From NCBI RefSeq assembly GCF_002216005.1, contig NZ_NIQC01000019.1, positions 1 to 51,377 on the forward strand: 51,377 nucleotides of DNA. Direction: 5' to 3'. Numbering within the stretch: the stretch's first letter is position 1; every line of letters begins with the position of its first letter. Source of the stretch: Natranaerobius trueperi. GTDB taxonomy: Bacteria > Bacillota > Natranaerobiia > Natranaerobiales > Natranaerobiaceae. This document shows positions 1 through 7,620 of the stretch, one piece after another. The translations under genes were made by a program, and so were the position numbers. The notes under the pieces were generated by a model that saw only the letters and a list, made by a program, of their open reading frames with translations, searched no databases and was not told where the DNA came from.

Positions 1-1
1 T

Positions 2-109
2 ATGGATATCACTAAGAAATGGAATCAACCAGTTTTTAATTGGAAGAGTTGTATCTCACAGCTCGCCATCCATTTCGAAGATCGACTCAAACCAGAATTA
101 CCGTATTGA
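2..109 (+). pseudogene. IS256-type (mutator) transposase, 3' end only
   Basis: The open frame from the window edge encodes a 35-residue tail beginning MDITKKWNQPVFNWKS and ending FEDRLKPELPY. This is the usual C-terminus of IS256-family transposases (MDIxKKWxxPVxNWxxxxxQLAIxFEDR). The rest of the gene lies outside the window, so it cannot be said whether the element is intact. A similar tail occurs on the minus strand near 23.4 kb. Confidence 0.75.
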
Positions 110-216
110 GGTATAAATCTAATCTTGATCGAGAAAATAGGGATGAAACTAGTAAGTAAATTTATTAAGAGAGATACCATTTACACAAAATTCAGGACAT
201 CCTCGAAATGTGGGTG
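110..216 (+). mobile_element. Right end of the IS256-type element
   Basis: Between the transposase stop and the truncated intron ORF is a non-coding stretch holding TTTACACAAAATTCAGGACA at about 180-199, which looks like an IS256-type terminal inverted repeat. Its junction with the group II intron maturase frame lies near 211-230. This indicates that the IS inserted into, and cut off, the intron ORF. The exact boundary and target duplication cannot be fixed without the left end. Confidence 0.5.
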
Positions 217-492
217 CTATTTGACGCTTACTGCGTCCTTATTTTCTTTTAAGTATGGCATTAGCTCATCGACTGTCATCCCGTCAACGCCTGCCGCTCC
301 TCTGTTTTGCTTTACTCTTTTGTAGGCTTCATTTAAATTCCCTGTATGCATTAATTTATCAAGTAAGCTTTCTGCACTGTCTTTCTCACTAGGTTCCAGT
401 GAGCTAGTACTCCGCGCTCCCTTGGTACTCTCTGGTTCTGCCATACCCTCGCAAGGGAAGCCTGTTTTCACAGTTTTCTGCTCTCTTTGCAC
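217..492 (-). pseudogene. Group II intron reverse transcriptase/maturase, N-terminal fragment
   Basis: The 91-codon frame contains LLDKLMHTGNLNEAYKRVKQ followed by NRGAAGVDGMTVDEL. This is the hallmark start of the RT0/RT1 region of group II intron-encoded proteins, which are normally 400-600 residues. The frame ends just after LKENKDA, where the IS256-type element begins, so the YADD catalytic core and maturase domain are missing. It lies inside the intron RNA remnant that starts at about 923. Confidence 0.8.
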
Positions 493-923
493 TATCTCAC
501 CTTCTCTCTAGTTTAAAAGACTACCATTGTTCGGTCCTTCCCGTCTCCGGTACTATGACCTCTGCTGACTTCTTACGGTTCAACCGTGCATCACTGCACG
601 ATTTGTCGCTGTGGGTTGTTGGTTAAAACCTCTTGTCGGCAACCCCCGTAAGACCTCCCCTGTTAAGAACGGTAACTTTCCTCTCATGTATCTGCCACAT
701 TTACACCGTAGAGTTCGGGTGGTAGTGGATTTTGTTTTGTTATGCACACTTATCCACCCCACATATGCCTTGTATGTGGTTTCTGTTCGTCAGACCGAGA
801 TTTTGCATTAGGCTTCCTTCAGACTCCACCTCACGATGGACGCCCTTGCCATCTGCTAACAGTTCCTACCACCAAGCCTGTAGCGGACTTTCACCGCCTA
901 GCTACCGTTCATGTAGGGCAAAC
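217..923 (-). mobile_element. Group II intron remnant, 5' half
   Basis: Read on the minus strand, the intron begins near 923 with GTTTGCCCTACATG. It continues through domain I blocks typical of bacterial group II introns (GGCGGTGAAAGTCCG, then GTCTGAAGGAAGC), then a conserved stretch leading to the maturase ORF. Only the 5' part survives; the 3' domains V and VI are absent because the IS256-type element interrupts the ORF. The 5' end sits directly after the terminator of the secreted-protein gene at 970-2205. Confidence 0.75.
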
Positions 924-953
924 AAAGAAGGGCCCCGTTTGAACGGGACCCTC
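920..953 (-). terminator. Rho-independent terminator of secreted-protein gene 1
   Basis: On the minus strand AGGGTCCCGTT and CGGGGCCCTT form a GC-rich hairpin with a CAAA loop, followed by a T-rich tail. Nearly the same hairpin closes the two paralogous genes at 8950 and 14054. Confidence 0.85.
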
Positions 954-969
954 TGTGCTGTCTTATCTT

Positions 970-2205
970 TTATTCAACTTGTATTGCATAAACAGTAAGA
1001 TCATAAGTACCTTTTTCATTAAATTCAACTTTAAACTCTGTTTTTTTGGTCTCTTCTAAAGTAAATCCATCTGGTCCCCAGTTACCTGTCGCTTTACCAT
1101 CTTCATAATCAAATGTTTCCATTATACCCTCAAGATCTTCAACTTCATCTATTTTTATGATATCAAAATCATTCTCTTCAATATCGTCTTTCTCAACTTC
1201 GATTACATACCTTACATCATCAACCCAGTTAACATTTTCTGCAACTTCTGCTTCCACATCAAAGGTGAGTTCGTCTCCTTTATCAACATTTACAGAGTCA
1301 TCTAAGGTCCATGAAAGTTGAACTGGTTCTTCGGGGAATGAAATTCTATCCTCATTTTCAAGTACATCTTCCCACTTAACTTCTATTTCTCCACCATCTA
1401 TGATTAACTCTGCATCTTCTGCTAAAATCAACGTTGATTCATGCCATTCATTATTCCAGTAGTTATCATCGTCATATTCATATGTTGTCGGGAATCTAAT
1501 AGGAGATGACCAGTCGTTTTCTTCTAACGCAAAAAAATCGTCGGTTGCTGTATTAGTTGCTAGCTTTTCATTCTCTCCGTATATGTTTAAATCTAATTCG
1601 TCTAGATGGCTTGAATCAAAACCATTAAAAACTACTTCATAACTATAACCATCGCTAACACCTGATAATCTTTCTAGTTCTATATCATCTTCATCAGGTA
1701 AGAAAGCTTCCGCATCACTGTCAAGGTCTACGTCAATGGTTTCTTCATAATCTTCATCATTAATTGTAACAATAACTTCACCTTCATCTGGAACTAAAAA
1801 ACGTGAATCATGCCAAGTATTTTCCCAATAGCCATCTTCTTCATAATCAAAACTTCCAAATGGAGCAAAAGGTGATGATAATCCTGATTCATCGTCTAAC
1901 TCTTCCCAACTATCCAATTCATTGGTAGCTAGTTTACTATCATCTCTATATAAGTTTATTTTAACATCATCGACTTCGCATATTGTTGCATTATCTAACG
2001 TGAATTCAAAGCTATATCCCTCGTAAAGGCTAGTATGAACCACTAGTCTTTCAATATTCACATCTATGTCTTCATCTACTTCTGTAACTTCAATTTCTGA
2101 TTCCAAAATATTAGATATTGGGTCATCATTATTTGCCATTGCTCCTCCAGACATCATAAGTACAAACACCATCGATAAAGCTAAAACTATACTTAACCTT
2201 TTCAT
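970..2205 (-). CDS. Secreted acidic protein 1 (411 aa), c-di-GMP riboswitch-controlled
   Basis: The protein has a clear signal peptide (MKRLSIVLALSMVFVLMMSG, cleavage near AMA/NN) and then a mature N-terminus with the motif PISNILESEIEV. The rest is very rich in Asp and Glu, with two similar blocks (YSFEFTLDNA... and YSYEVVFNGF...), each followed by a WxNxWH motif (YWENTWHDS, YWNNEWHES). These suggest two repeats of about 110 residues. No enzyme motif was recognised. The start is ATG with SD GGAGGG, and the SD is part of a hairpin next to a cyclic-di-GMP-I aptamer. Signal peptide, leader block and terminator are shared with 8950-9981 and 14054-15196, so the three are paralogous cassettes. An exported surface or adhesion role is inferred. 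Confidence 0.8.
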   Translation of the reverse strand: MKRLSIVLALSMVFVLMMSGGAMANNDDPISNILESEIEVTEVDEDIDVNIERLVVHTSLYEGYSFEFTLDNATICEVDDVKINLYRDDSKLATNELDSWEELDDESGLSSPFAPFGSFDYEEDGYWENTWHDSRFLVPDEGEVIVTINDEDYEETIDVDLDSDAEAFLPDEDDIELERLSGVSDGYSYEVVFNGFDSSHLDELDLNIYGENEKLATNTATDDFFALEENDWSSPIRFPTTYEYDDDNYWNNEWHESTLILAEDAELIIDGGEIEVKWEDVLENEDRISFPEEPVQLSWTLDDSVNVDKGDELTFDVEAEVAENVNWVDDVRYVIEVEKDDIEENDFDIIKIDEVEDLEGIMETFDYEDGKATGNWGPDGFTLEETKKTEFKVEFNEKGTYDLTVYAIQVE

Positions 2206-2213
2206 TTAAATAT

Positions 2214-2251
2214 CCCTCCAATTAATTTTTTTGTTTCATTAAATTAATTGG
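2214..2251 (-). promoter_or_regulatory. SD-sequestering hairpin (riboswitch expression platform)
   Basis: On the minus strand CCAATTAATTT and AAATTAATTGG form a perfect 11-bp stem. Its 3' arm shares its last two G residues with the SD GGAGGG of the downstream gene. The 5' arm begins at the 3' strand of riboswitch stem P1. Competition between the two would couple ligand binding to translation initiation; which state is ON cannot be read from sequence alone. Confidence 0.6.
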
Positions 2252-2323
2252 CGGCCAGGCTACCATTCTTTTGAAAGAAAGGTCCTATGGCTTTGCGTCC
2301 CTATCTTTCGATAGGTTTGCCTT
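2250..2323 (-). promoter_or_regulatory. Cyclic di-GMP-I (GEMM-I) riboswitch
   Basis: The minus strand reads GGCAAACCTATCGAAAGATA, then GGGACGCAAAGCCATAGGACC, a variable stem, then ATGGTAGCCTGGCCGCC. This contains the class I c-di-GMP aptamer hallmarks: the GCAAACC strand, a GNRA tetraloop (GAAA) capping P2, the conserved GGGACGCAAAGCC core and the terminal P1 pairing. It ends about 45 nt before the start codon of the secreted protein at 970-2205. Confidence 0.93.
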
Positions 2324-2370
2324 TTTCAATTTTTAAGTAAGTATTAAATACTTTGCTGTGTGTTTTTTTC

Positions 2371-2456
2371 TTCATCACCCCCTTGAACAAGATTTTTTAT
2401 ATTTAATTTTCATTGCTACCACTGTTGTTTTGTTAATAGCACCTATCAAGAGTAAT
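2371..2456 (-). promoter_or_regulatory. Conserved leader block, copy 1
   Basis: This is one of three related blocks (also about 10055-10135 and 15275-15355) upstream of the paralogous secreted genes. On the minus strand it starts GTGCTATTAACAAAACAA, continues with GTGGTAGCAATGAAA and an AT-rich TATA-like segment, and ends in AAGGGGGTGATGAAGAAA, an SD followed by a short reading frame. It probably holds the promoter and a leader ORF, but no standard -35 box was found. Confidence 0.6.
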
Positions 2457-2464
2457 GGAAAATA

Positions 2465-2511
2465 TTAAAAACCCCCTCCAGCCCTTGCTATACAAGGACC
2501 GAAGGGGGTTA
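2465..2511 (-). terminator. Terminator downstream of thsA
   Basis: On the minus strand AACCCCCTTCGG and the matching GGAGGGGGTT arm enclose a nested CCTTG/CAAGG stem and are followed by TTTTTAATA. It ends the thsB-thsA unit and separates it from the secreted gene at 970-2205. Confidence 0.8.
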
Positions 2512-2651
2512 GCCTTCAGAACAATTTGTTGTGATAAAAGATATTTCCCACGGTTCGTTTTTCCCTTTGCTTTAACATCATCTTTCCCTTAAATAAGCTT
2601 ATTACAATCATCTACAGTAAGTATACATAAAACTTAACAAAAACTATTCTA

Positions 2652-4088
2652 TTACTTTATTTCTATATTATAAGATAAAACATGAGATAATATGTTAATA
2701 ATTTCGTTAATTAGTTTTTGACCATTACTTTCGTTTTCAAGAATTTGTATTGAATCTTTTAGATACCAATATTTGTCTAAGTTAGATTTTACCTCTTGTA
2801 ATATCTCTTTAGCAGCATACCCAGTAGAACCAATTGGAATAATTATTTTATTATATTCTTTTGCTATTTCAAACTCTTCAAAGACTCCTGCTGCATTAAT
2901 TATACCAGTATCATTTTTTTTGTTTCCAAATATAAAAATAGCCACACCTGATTCATAAATCAAGTTTTTTCGATATTCTGTCCAAAGTTCCTTTAAGTCT
3001 TTATGACTAGAAGAAACTTGAGGAAAAGGTTTCAAAGTTAAATAATCATCTATTTTTTTAAATTTACTATCGTATATTTCTTCTAGTGCCCCGTTAATTA
3101 TATAACTACCTACTCCAATACCAAAACCTGAAATAACCCTAAAATCTTGACTTATTAATTCTTTAGACATATTATACATAAAGTTAGTTGCATCATATTT
3201 TTCAAATATACCGTATTCTTCTGCACTTCCAGATATAAAAATGTTTTTTAGTTTTGTTTTAAATTCAATACCTCTGAGTATTTCTGTAATCTCTGAATAA
3301 TCGTCTACTAGAATTGCATTTATGGAATAACGTTTTAAATCGTTACATTTTAATTCTTGCTTAATTAAGTCATATTTATAATCTTCATCATTTTTGTAAT
3401 CTGTAGGTTGTACTTTTTTAAAAAAACAATAATGATCACGCCTGTTTTCACCTAACAAAATACGTATTCTACTCAGAATATAAGCGAGATTTGGATCTTC
3501 AAAGCTAAATCCTATAAATAAGAATGTCTTTGATATTAAATCTCCTTGTAAATTTGTAGAAAATAGTTGTCTATTCAAATTAAAAGTCTCATAATCATCC
3601 TTCGTTACAACAGCATTTTCTGGAGTTCTAACATCACCATGCATTTTATATATTATAGCATCTCTGTCAGAAACATTTAATGCTAAATTTTCTTGAGTTA
3701 TTTTAATATCAGGTTTTCTGTTTTTATCTTCAATTGAATCCTCAATTAAAGTATCATAGTTTGTTGTCCAATACGTTTGGATAGGTAAACGGGTTAATAT
3801 ATCAAGATTTTCGTTAGATTTAACCTCTTTAGTAAATTCTTCTAAAATTTTTTGGTTGATTTTATTTCTGTTTTGGCCTTTTTCATTATAATGATATTGA
3901 GCTACTGCAATTAAATCTTCTTCTTTATCTATATCTAGCCCTAGGTCGTCAGCAATTTCTTTTAAAAGACTTCTCCAATCTAAATACCCCGATGGTCTAG
4001 ATAGACCAGCTCCCGCAAAAATTGCTGCATTTCCATCCCTAATAGCTTTTAAAAAATCTTTTTCAAATTCTTTAATAGTTGCAACCAT
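2652..4088 (-). CDS. thsA: Thoeris effector ThsA (SIR2-SLOG NADase)
   Basis: The 478 residues match the usual ThsA length and two-domain layout. The N-terminal SIR2 domain (about 10-280) has GAGLS at 26-30, Asn110 in TTNYD and His150 in YKMHGD, which correspond to the catalytic Asn and His of characterised ThsA. The C-terminal SLOG domain (about 285-470) starts NIFISGSAEEYG and carries GFGIGVGS; it is the sensor of the TIR-made cyclic ADP-ribose signal in type I Thoeris. After phage sensing by ThsB, ThsA depletes NAD+ and aborts infection; that role is taken from the family. It follows thsB by 33 bp, with SD AGGGTGG, and probably forms an operon. A terminator lies at 2465-2511. Confidence 0.9.
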   Translation of the reverse strand: MVATIKEFEKDFLKAIRDGNAAIFAGAGLSRPSGYLDWRSLLKEIADDLGLDIDKEEDLIAVAQYHYNEKGQNRNKINQKILEEFTKEVKSNENLDILTRLPIQTYWTTNYDTLIEDSIEDKNRKPDIKITQENLALNVSDRDAIIYKMHGDVRTPENAVVTKDDYETFNLNRQLFSTNLQGDLISKTFLFIGFSFEDPNLAYILSRIRILLGENRRDHYCFFKKVQPTDYKNDEDYKYDLIKQELKCNDLKRYSINAILVDDYSEITEILRGIEFKTKLKNIFISGSAEEYGIFEKYDATNFMYNMSKELISQDFRVISGFGIGVGSYIINGALEEIYDSKFKKIDDYLTLKPFPQVSSSHKDLKELWTEYRKNLIYESGVAIFIFGNKKNDTGIINAAGVFEEFEIAKEYNKIIIPIGSTGYAAKEILQEVKSNLDKYWYLKDSIQILENESNGQKLINEIINILSHVLSYNIEIK

Positions 4089-4121
4089 ACCGATACCACC
4101 CTTTTGTTGTGCTAAAAGTTG

Positions 4122-4628
4122 TTAATAATTATTTCTGGTTTCTATTGCTTCTTCAACCCAATCTTGTAAGTTATTATAAATATAGTCGTAAACATTTTTG
4201 CTATTCTTATAAGGAGGATCGTAAGCCTTTACTAAGCTCGATAGCTTAACTGTTTTATCTTCAAATTCAACATTAAAGTCCTCAAAAGGATTTTTACCTT
4301 TTTTTGATTGATCACCTTTATAATCCTTTAGGTTGTGGATATAAATTCCAAATAGACCTTTTCCCTTTTCCCATGATTTCTTGATTTCACGTTTAATCCA
4401 TTTTCTACCAGCAGTTTTTTCTCCAATTAGAACTACAGTACATGATTTTCCATACAGTTGTTCATCAATCCAATCTTCAATGGCCTGATCTCCGCTTTTC
4501 TTAATTTGTTCCCATTGGTTGTCTGAAACTGGTTTATTTCCCTCAATAACACCCATATTTCTCACCTGTGCAGCTCGCCAATTATCAGGTTTGTAATGAA
4601 AACTGTAAAACACTCTCCGTGCCATCAA
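4122..4628 (-). CDS. thsB: Thoeris sensor ThsB (TIR-like domain)
   Basis: This 168-residue TIR-like protein has the ThsB signature: VFYSFHYKPDNWRAAQVRN, IEGNKPVSDNQWE, then CTVVLIGEKTAGRKWIKREI and a GIYIHNLKD strand. Glu81 in WIKREI is the likely catalytic glutamate by position. ThsB detects infection and makes a cyclic ADP-ribose isomer that activates ThsA. It is the first gene of the pair, has SD AAGGAGGT and starts at ATG (MMARRV; the second Met is also possible). Only one ThsB is present, the minimal form of the system. Confidence 0.9.
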   Translation of the reverse strand: MMARRVFYSFHYKPDNWRAAQVRNMGVIEGNKPVSDNQWEQIKKSGDQAIEDWIDEQLYGKSCTVVLIGEKTAGRKWIKREIKKSWEKGKGLFGIYIHNLKDYKGDQSKKGKNPFEDFNVEFEDKTVKLSSLVKAYDPPYKNSKNVYDYIYNNLQDWVEEAIETRNNY

Positions 4629-5042
4629 AATGAACCTCCTTGTAAAGTGATGTTATCTTGGATTTTTGAATTCAAATTGCTTTTTATATTTTACTCCTTA
4701 TAGCTCGTAAAATATAAGTAAGATGATACTATCTAAATCCAAGATCTTATTTATATGTAAAATTCTTCATTTTCTAATCTAATTCCTTTTAACAAATTTG
4801 GATCTTTTATACAATACTTGTTAAAATTAGTTGTTTATATAGTAAAAAAATTAAGCAGTAGCAATTATAAAAGGCTACCGCTGAGTAATAAGTGGCTTAA
4901 GTTTATATTTCGGTTTCATTAATTAAGAAGATCATTAGCTATTAGTTCACCTAAAAATATCATTAATTATCTTGCATCATCCTCAAACGATATAGTACAA
5001 ACTATTACGAAAAGATGTATTTATAATAAGTTGATATTCATT
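4629..5042. other. Intergenic region between thsB and recombinase quartet A
   Basis: About 410 bp of very AT-rich DNA. It holds the thsB SD (AAGGAGGT), the quartet A terminator hairpin at 4843-4882 and no convincing reading frame. The thsB promoter must lie here, but no clear -35/-10 pair stands out. Confidence 0.6.
4843..4882 (-). terminator. Terminator of recombinase quartet A
   Basis: On the minus strand AGCGGTAGC and GCTACTGCT form a 9-bp stem with one G-U pair around an 11-nt loop, followed by TTAATTTTTTT. It lies about 160 bp past the last recombinase gene. Confidence 0.6.
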
Positions 5043-5846
5043 CTAAAGCAATCTTGTGTATACCTCCGTATTCTCAATTTTTTCGTGCCCTAATAAAGAT
5101 TGTATTGCTCTAATTGGCATTCCTTTTAGTAATAAGTGAGATGCAAAGGTATGTCTTAATATTAACGGAGTTACTTTAAAACTACAAAACTCAGTGAATT
5201 CTAAGAAATTATACGTTAAAATATGATAACCGAGGGGTTCTCCTAGTGTATTTATAAATAAATAAGGGCTATGATCTTCTCTATCATTTAGGTAGTCTTT
5301 TAAAAGTTCCTTGCAGTATTCTGTAAATAATACTACCCGCTGCCTCTTTCCTTTCCCATTTGTAATTAAAATCTCCCTATTTGCCCAGTTAATATCAAGT
5401 AGTTTTATGTTTAAAAATTCTGAAGCTCTGACACCAGTATCATAAAAAGTTTCTATCATAGCTTTTTGAAATTTGTTTTTCGGGGCCTGCCTTAGCTTTT
5501 CTAACTGGTCGATTTTTAGATATTGAGGAAGAGGTGGTTTTTTCTTAGGTTTTAATATATTTTTAGCTGGATCTCTTTCTATCAACCCTTCTTCGTAGCA
5601 GTAATTATAAAAATTTTTTAGATATGATAGTTTATTCCTTTTAGTTGATGTTCCCCTTTCTAGGCTATCAAGGTGAGAAAGCCAGGCTCTTATATCATTC
5701 GGTTTTACTTCATCAAATCTTTTTGAGATAAATGAAAAAAATTGATTGAACATTGTCTTATATGCTTTGACTGTCAGCTCACTTAGTTTGTTTTGGTTAT
5801 CAAAGAGAAATCTATCTATTACATCTTGATTGCTTTGAACTTGCAA
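5043..5846 (-). CDS. Tyrosine recombinase A4 (fourth of quartet A), altered active site
   Basis: This 267-residue XerC/XerD-like integrase has an N-terminal SAM-like DNA-binding domain (about 10-95) and a catalytic domain. Box I is GVRASEFL, the nucleophile region is LLGHEKIENTEVYTRLL, and the C-terminus follows directly. Box II reads TPLILRHTFASH where its neighbours have TPHxLRH, so the first His of the HxxR motif is Leu. The start is probably TTG with SD AAGGGA. It lies 16 bp after gene A3. The same position is also altered in gene B4. It may be a catalytically weakened partner in a heteromeric recombinase. Confidence 0.85.
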   Translation of the reverse strand: MQVQSNQDVIDRFLFDNQNKLSELTVKAYKTMFNQFFSFISKRFDEVKPNDIRAWLSHLDSLERGTSTKRNKLSYLKNFYNYCYEEGLIERDPAKNILKPKKKPPLPQYLKIDQLEKLRQAPKNKFQKAMIETFYDTGVRASEFLNIKLLDINWANREILITNGKGKRQRVVLFTEYCKELLKDYLNDREDHSPYLFINTLGEPLGYHILTYNFLEFTEFCSFKVTPLILRHTFASHLLLKGMPIRAIQSLLGHEKIENTEVYTRLL

Positions 5847-5862
5847 TTTAATTATCTCCCTT

Positions 5863-6741
5863 CTAACCTTTATATTTTCTATACAGTTTTCTTAATTCTA
5901 TCGATGGGTAATTAGTATAAATAATTGTAGTACTGACAAAGGCATGTCCGAGGGCATCTCGTATAGCCGATAAATCTTTTCCTTCTATTAACAAGTTGGT
6001 AGCAAAACTATGCCGAAATCTGTGAGGATACACTCGCTCATATAGCTCTGCTTTTTTCCAATGCTTTTTTACTACATCTCTCACATTATTGGTGGTTATT
6101 CTATTTCCATTTCTATTAACAAATAAAGCGAAACTATTACCTGGATGAACCTTTAGATATTTTTCTAGAATAACTCGACATTGATCAGAAAATTTCTTTG
6201 TTTGTAATTTGTTTCCCTTTGCAAGTACTTTTGCTTTACAATTTTCTAAGTCTATATCTTTGATATCTAAACCACATATTTCTTTGTTTCTAGCCCCCGA
6301 TGAAATTAATAGTTCTATAATTGCCTGATCTCTTAAACTTTCATTCTCTACCGTAAGTCTATATTTAGCTAAGTTTATTGGATCAATATGCTTTGGAACA
6401 GGTTTTGGCACTTTAGCTCGCCAGCGTTTTTTAACTAAAACTTTTTCAATATATCCTTCATCCTCACAAAATTTAAAGAACATTGTAAATTTGGATAAAT
6501 ATTGATTGAATGTCGCTTCTTTTATATCACCTAGACTATTTAGCCAGTCTATCACATCATTAGAAGTAAGGTGTTCAAAGTCTTTGGGGGTGGCAACAAA
6601 GAATCTCTCTAATAGTTGTCCATATTTTTTTATACTTTCAAACTCTCTATCAGCAGATTTCATTTCCTTCAAGAATTCATGTATTGTATGTCTCACCCTT
6701 TCTGGAACCTGGTTGTTTTGTACTTGCCAGATCTGTGTCAT
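5863..6741 (-). CDS. Tyrosine recombinase A3
   Basis: A phage-integrase family protein of 292 residues. Box I is SSGARNKEICGL, box II YPHRFRHSFATNLL with an intact HxxR, and the nucleophile is in ALGHAFVSTTIIYTNY. The lysine hairpin is AKGNKLQTKKF. The N-terminal core-binding domain has the type II pattern seen in A1, B1 and B3 (long N-terminal helix, then a TPKDFEHLTSNDVIDWLNSL segment). It sits 17 bp downstream of A2 and 16 bp upstream of A4 with SD GGAGG, as part of one transcript. Confidence 0.87.
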   Translation of the reverse strand: MTQIWQVQNNQVPERVRHTIHEFLKEMKSADREFESIKKYGQLLERFFVATPKDFEHLTSNDVIDWLNSLGDIKEATFNQYLSKFTMFFKFCEDEGYIEKVLVKKRWRAKVPKPVPKHIDPINLAKYRLTVENESLRDQAIIELLISSGARNKEICGLDIKDIDLENCKAKVLAKGNKLQTKKFSDQCRVILEKYLKVHPGNSFALFVNRNGNRITTNNVRDVVKKHWKKAELYERVYPHRFRHSFATNLLIEGKDLSAIRDALGHAFVSTTIIYTNYPSIELRKLYRKYKG

Positions 6742-6758
6742 TGTATTACCTCCTTTAG

Positions 6759-7604
6759 TTATTCAGTCCGTTCATAGTCTTTTCTATCCTCTTCTTCGTC
6801 AGAATCAGTGTAAATTTTGGTGGAATTAATATTCGCATGACCGAGTAATTTTTGTAGGTAGTAATCTTCTAGATCTTTATCAGCCAAGTGCATGGCAAAA
6901 CTGTGTCTTAACATGTGAGGAGTAATTTTATAACCAAGGAATTCAGAGTACCTATTTAAACACCTCCTGACCCATTCAGAAGATAAAGGGGTGCCCCACC
7001 TGTTGCAAAAAAGATAGGAGCTTTCGACAGTTCTGTTTGCCAGATAATTTTTTAATCTTTCCCTACAATCTATACTGAAAAATACATATCTCTGAGTATG
7101 GTTTTTGGCTTTTGTGATAAATATTTGACCACTGTCCCAGTAGATATCAGAGAGCCTGATATTTAATAGTTCACTTATTCTAACTCCTGTGACATAAAGT
7201 GTTTGAACAATACATCTTTCTCGTTTACTTTCTTTAGAGATCTCCATAAGCTCAGCTACTTGAGCTACTGTTAAATGTTTAGGTTCTTCTGATGAGTCAA
7301 TTTTCTTTAGCTTAATAGTCTTAGCAGGATTTACTGGGACAAAGTCTTCTTCATCACAATAGCTGTAAAATGATCTGAGTGCTGAGATCTTTTGATTAAT
7401 GCTAGTCTTTTCTAACCCTGTCACTTCCTCTAAATGTAGCACCCAATCTCTCACATCAGCTTTCTTTACTGTATTAAATTTTTTTTGGCAATAATCAAAG
7501 AACTGTTGCAGTGCAATATAGTACACCCTTTCAGTTGAGCTACTAGAGATTTGATTATTCTCTTCAAAAAATCTATCTATTGTTTCTTGCGTAGTTTTTT
7601 TCAT
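6759..7604 (-). CDS. Tyrosine recombinase A2
   Basis: A phage-integrase family protein of 281 residues. It is type I by its N-terminus (RFFEENNQISSSSTERVYYI, then LQQFFDYCQKKFNTVKKADVR). Box I is VTGVRISELLN, box II TPHMLRHSFAMHLA, and the nucleophile is in LLGHANINSTKIYTDS. All expected catalytic residues are present. It has a short acidic/basic tail (DEEEDRKDYERTE). It lies 16 bp after A1 and was probably co-expressed with it as a pair. Confidence 0.87.
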   Translation of the reverse strand: MKKTTQETIDRFFEENNQISSSSTERVYYIALQQFFDYCQKKFNTVKKADVRDWVLHLEEVTGLEKTSINQKISALRSFYSYCDEEDFVPVNPAKTIKLKKIDSSEEPKHLTVAQVAELMEISKESKRERCIVQTLYVTGVRISELLNIRLSDIYWDSGQIFITKAKNHTQRYVFFSIDCRERLKNYLANRTVESSYLFCNRWGTPLSSEWVRRCLNRYSEFLGYKITPHMLRHSFAMHLADKDLEDYYLQKLLGHANINSTKIYTDSDEEEDRKDYERTE

Positions 7605-7620
7605 TTACACTAGCCCCTTT

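Noticed and set aside
725-765. TTATGCACA and TTATCCACC looked like DnaA boxes
   Set aside because: They lie in the conserved 5' region of the group II intron RNA and are explained by intron structure.
611-998. Overlapping small frames at 580-1000
   Set aside because: They lie within the group II intron RNA and the terminator; no SD or family similarity.
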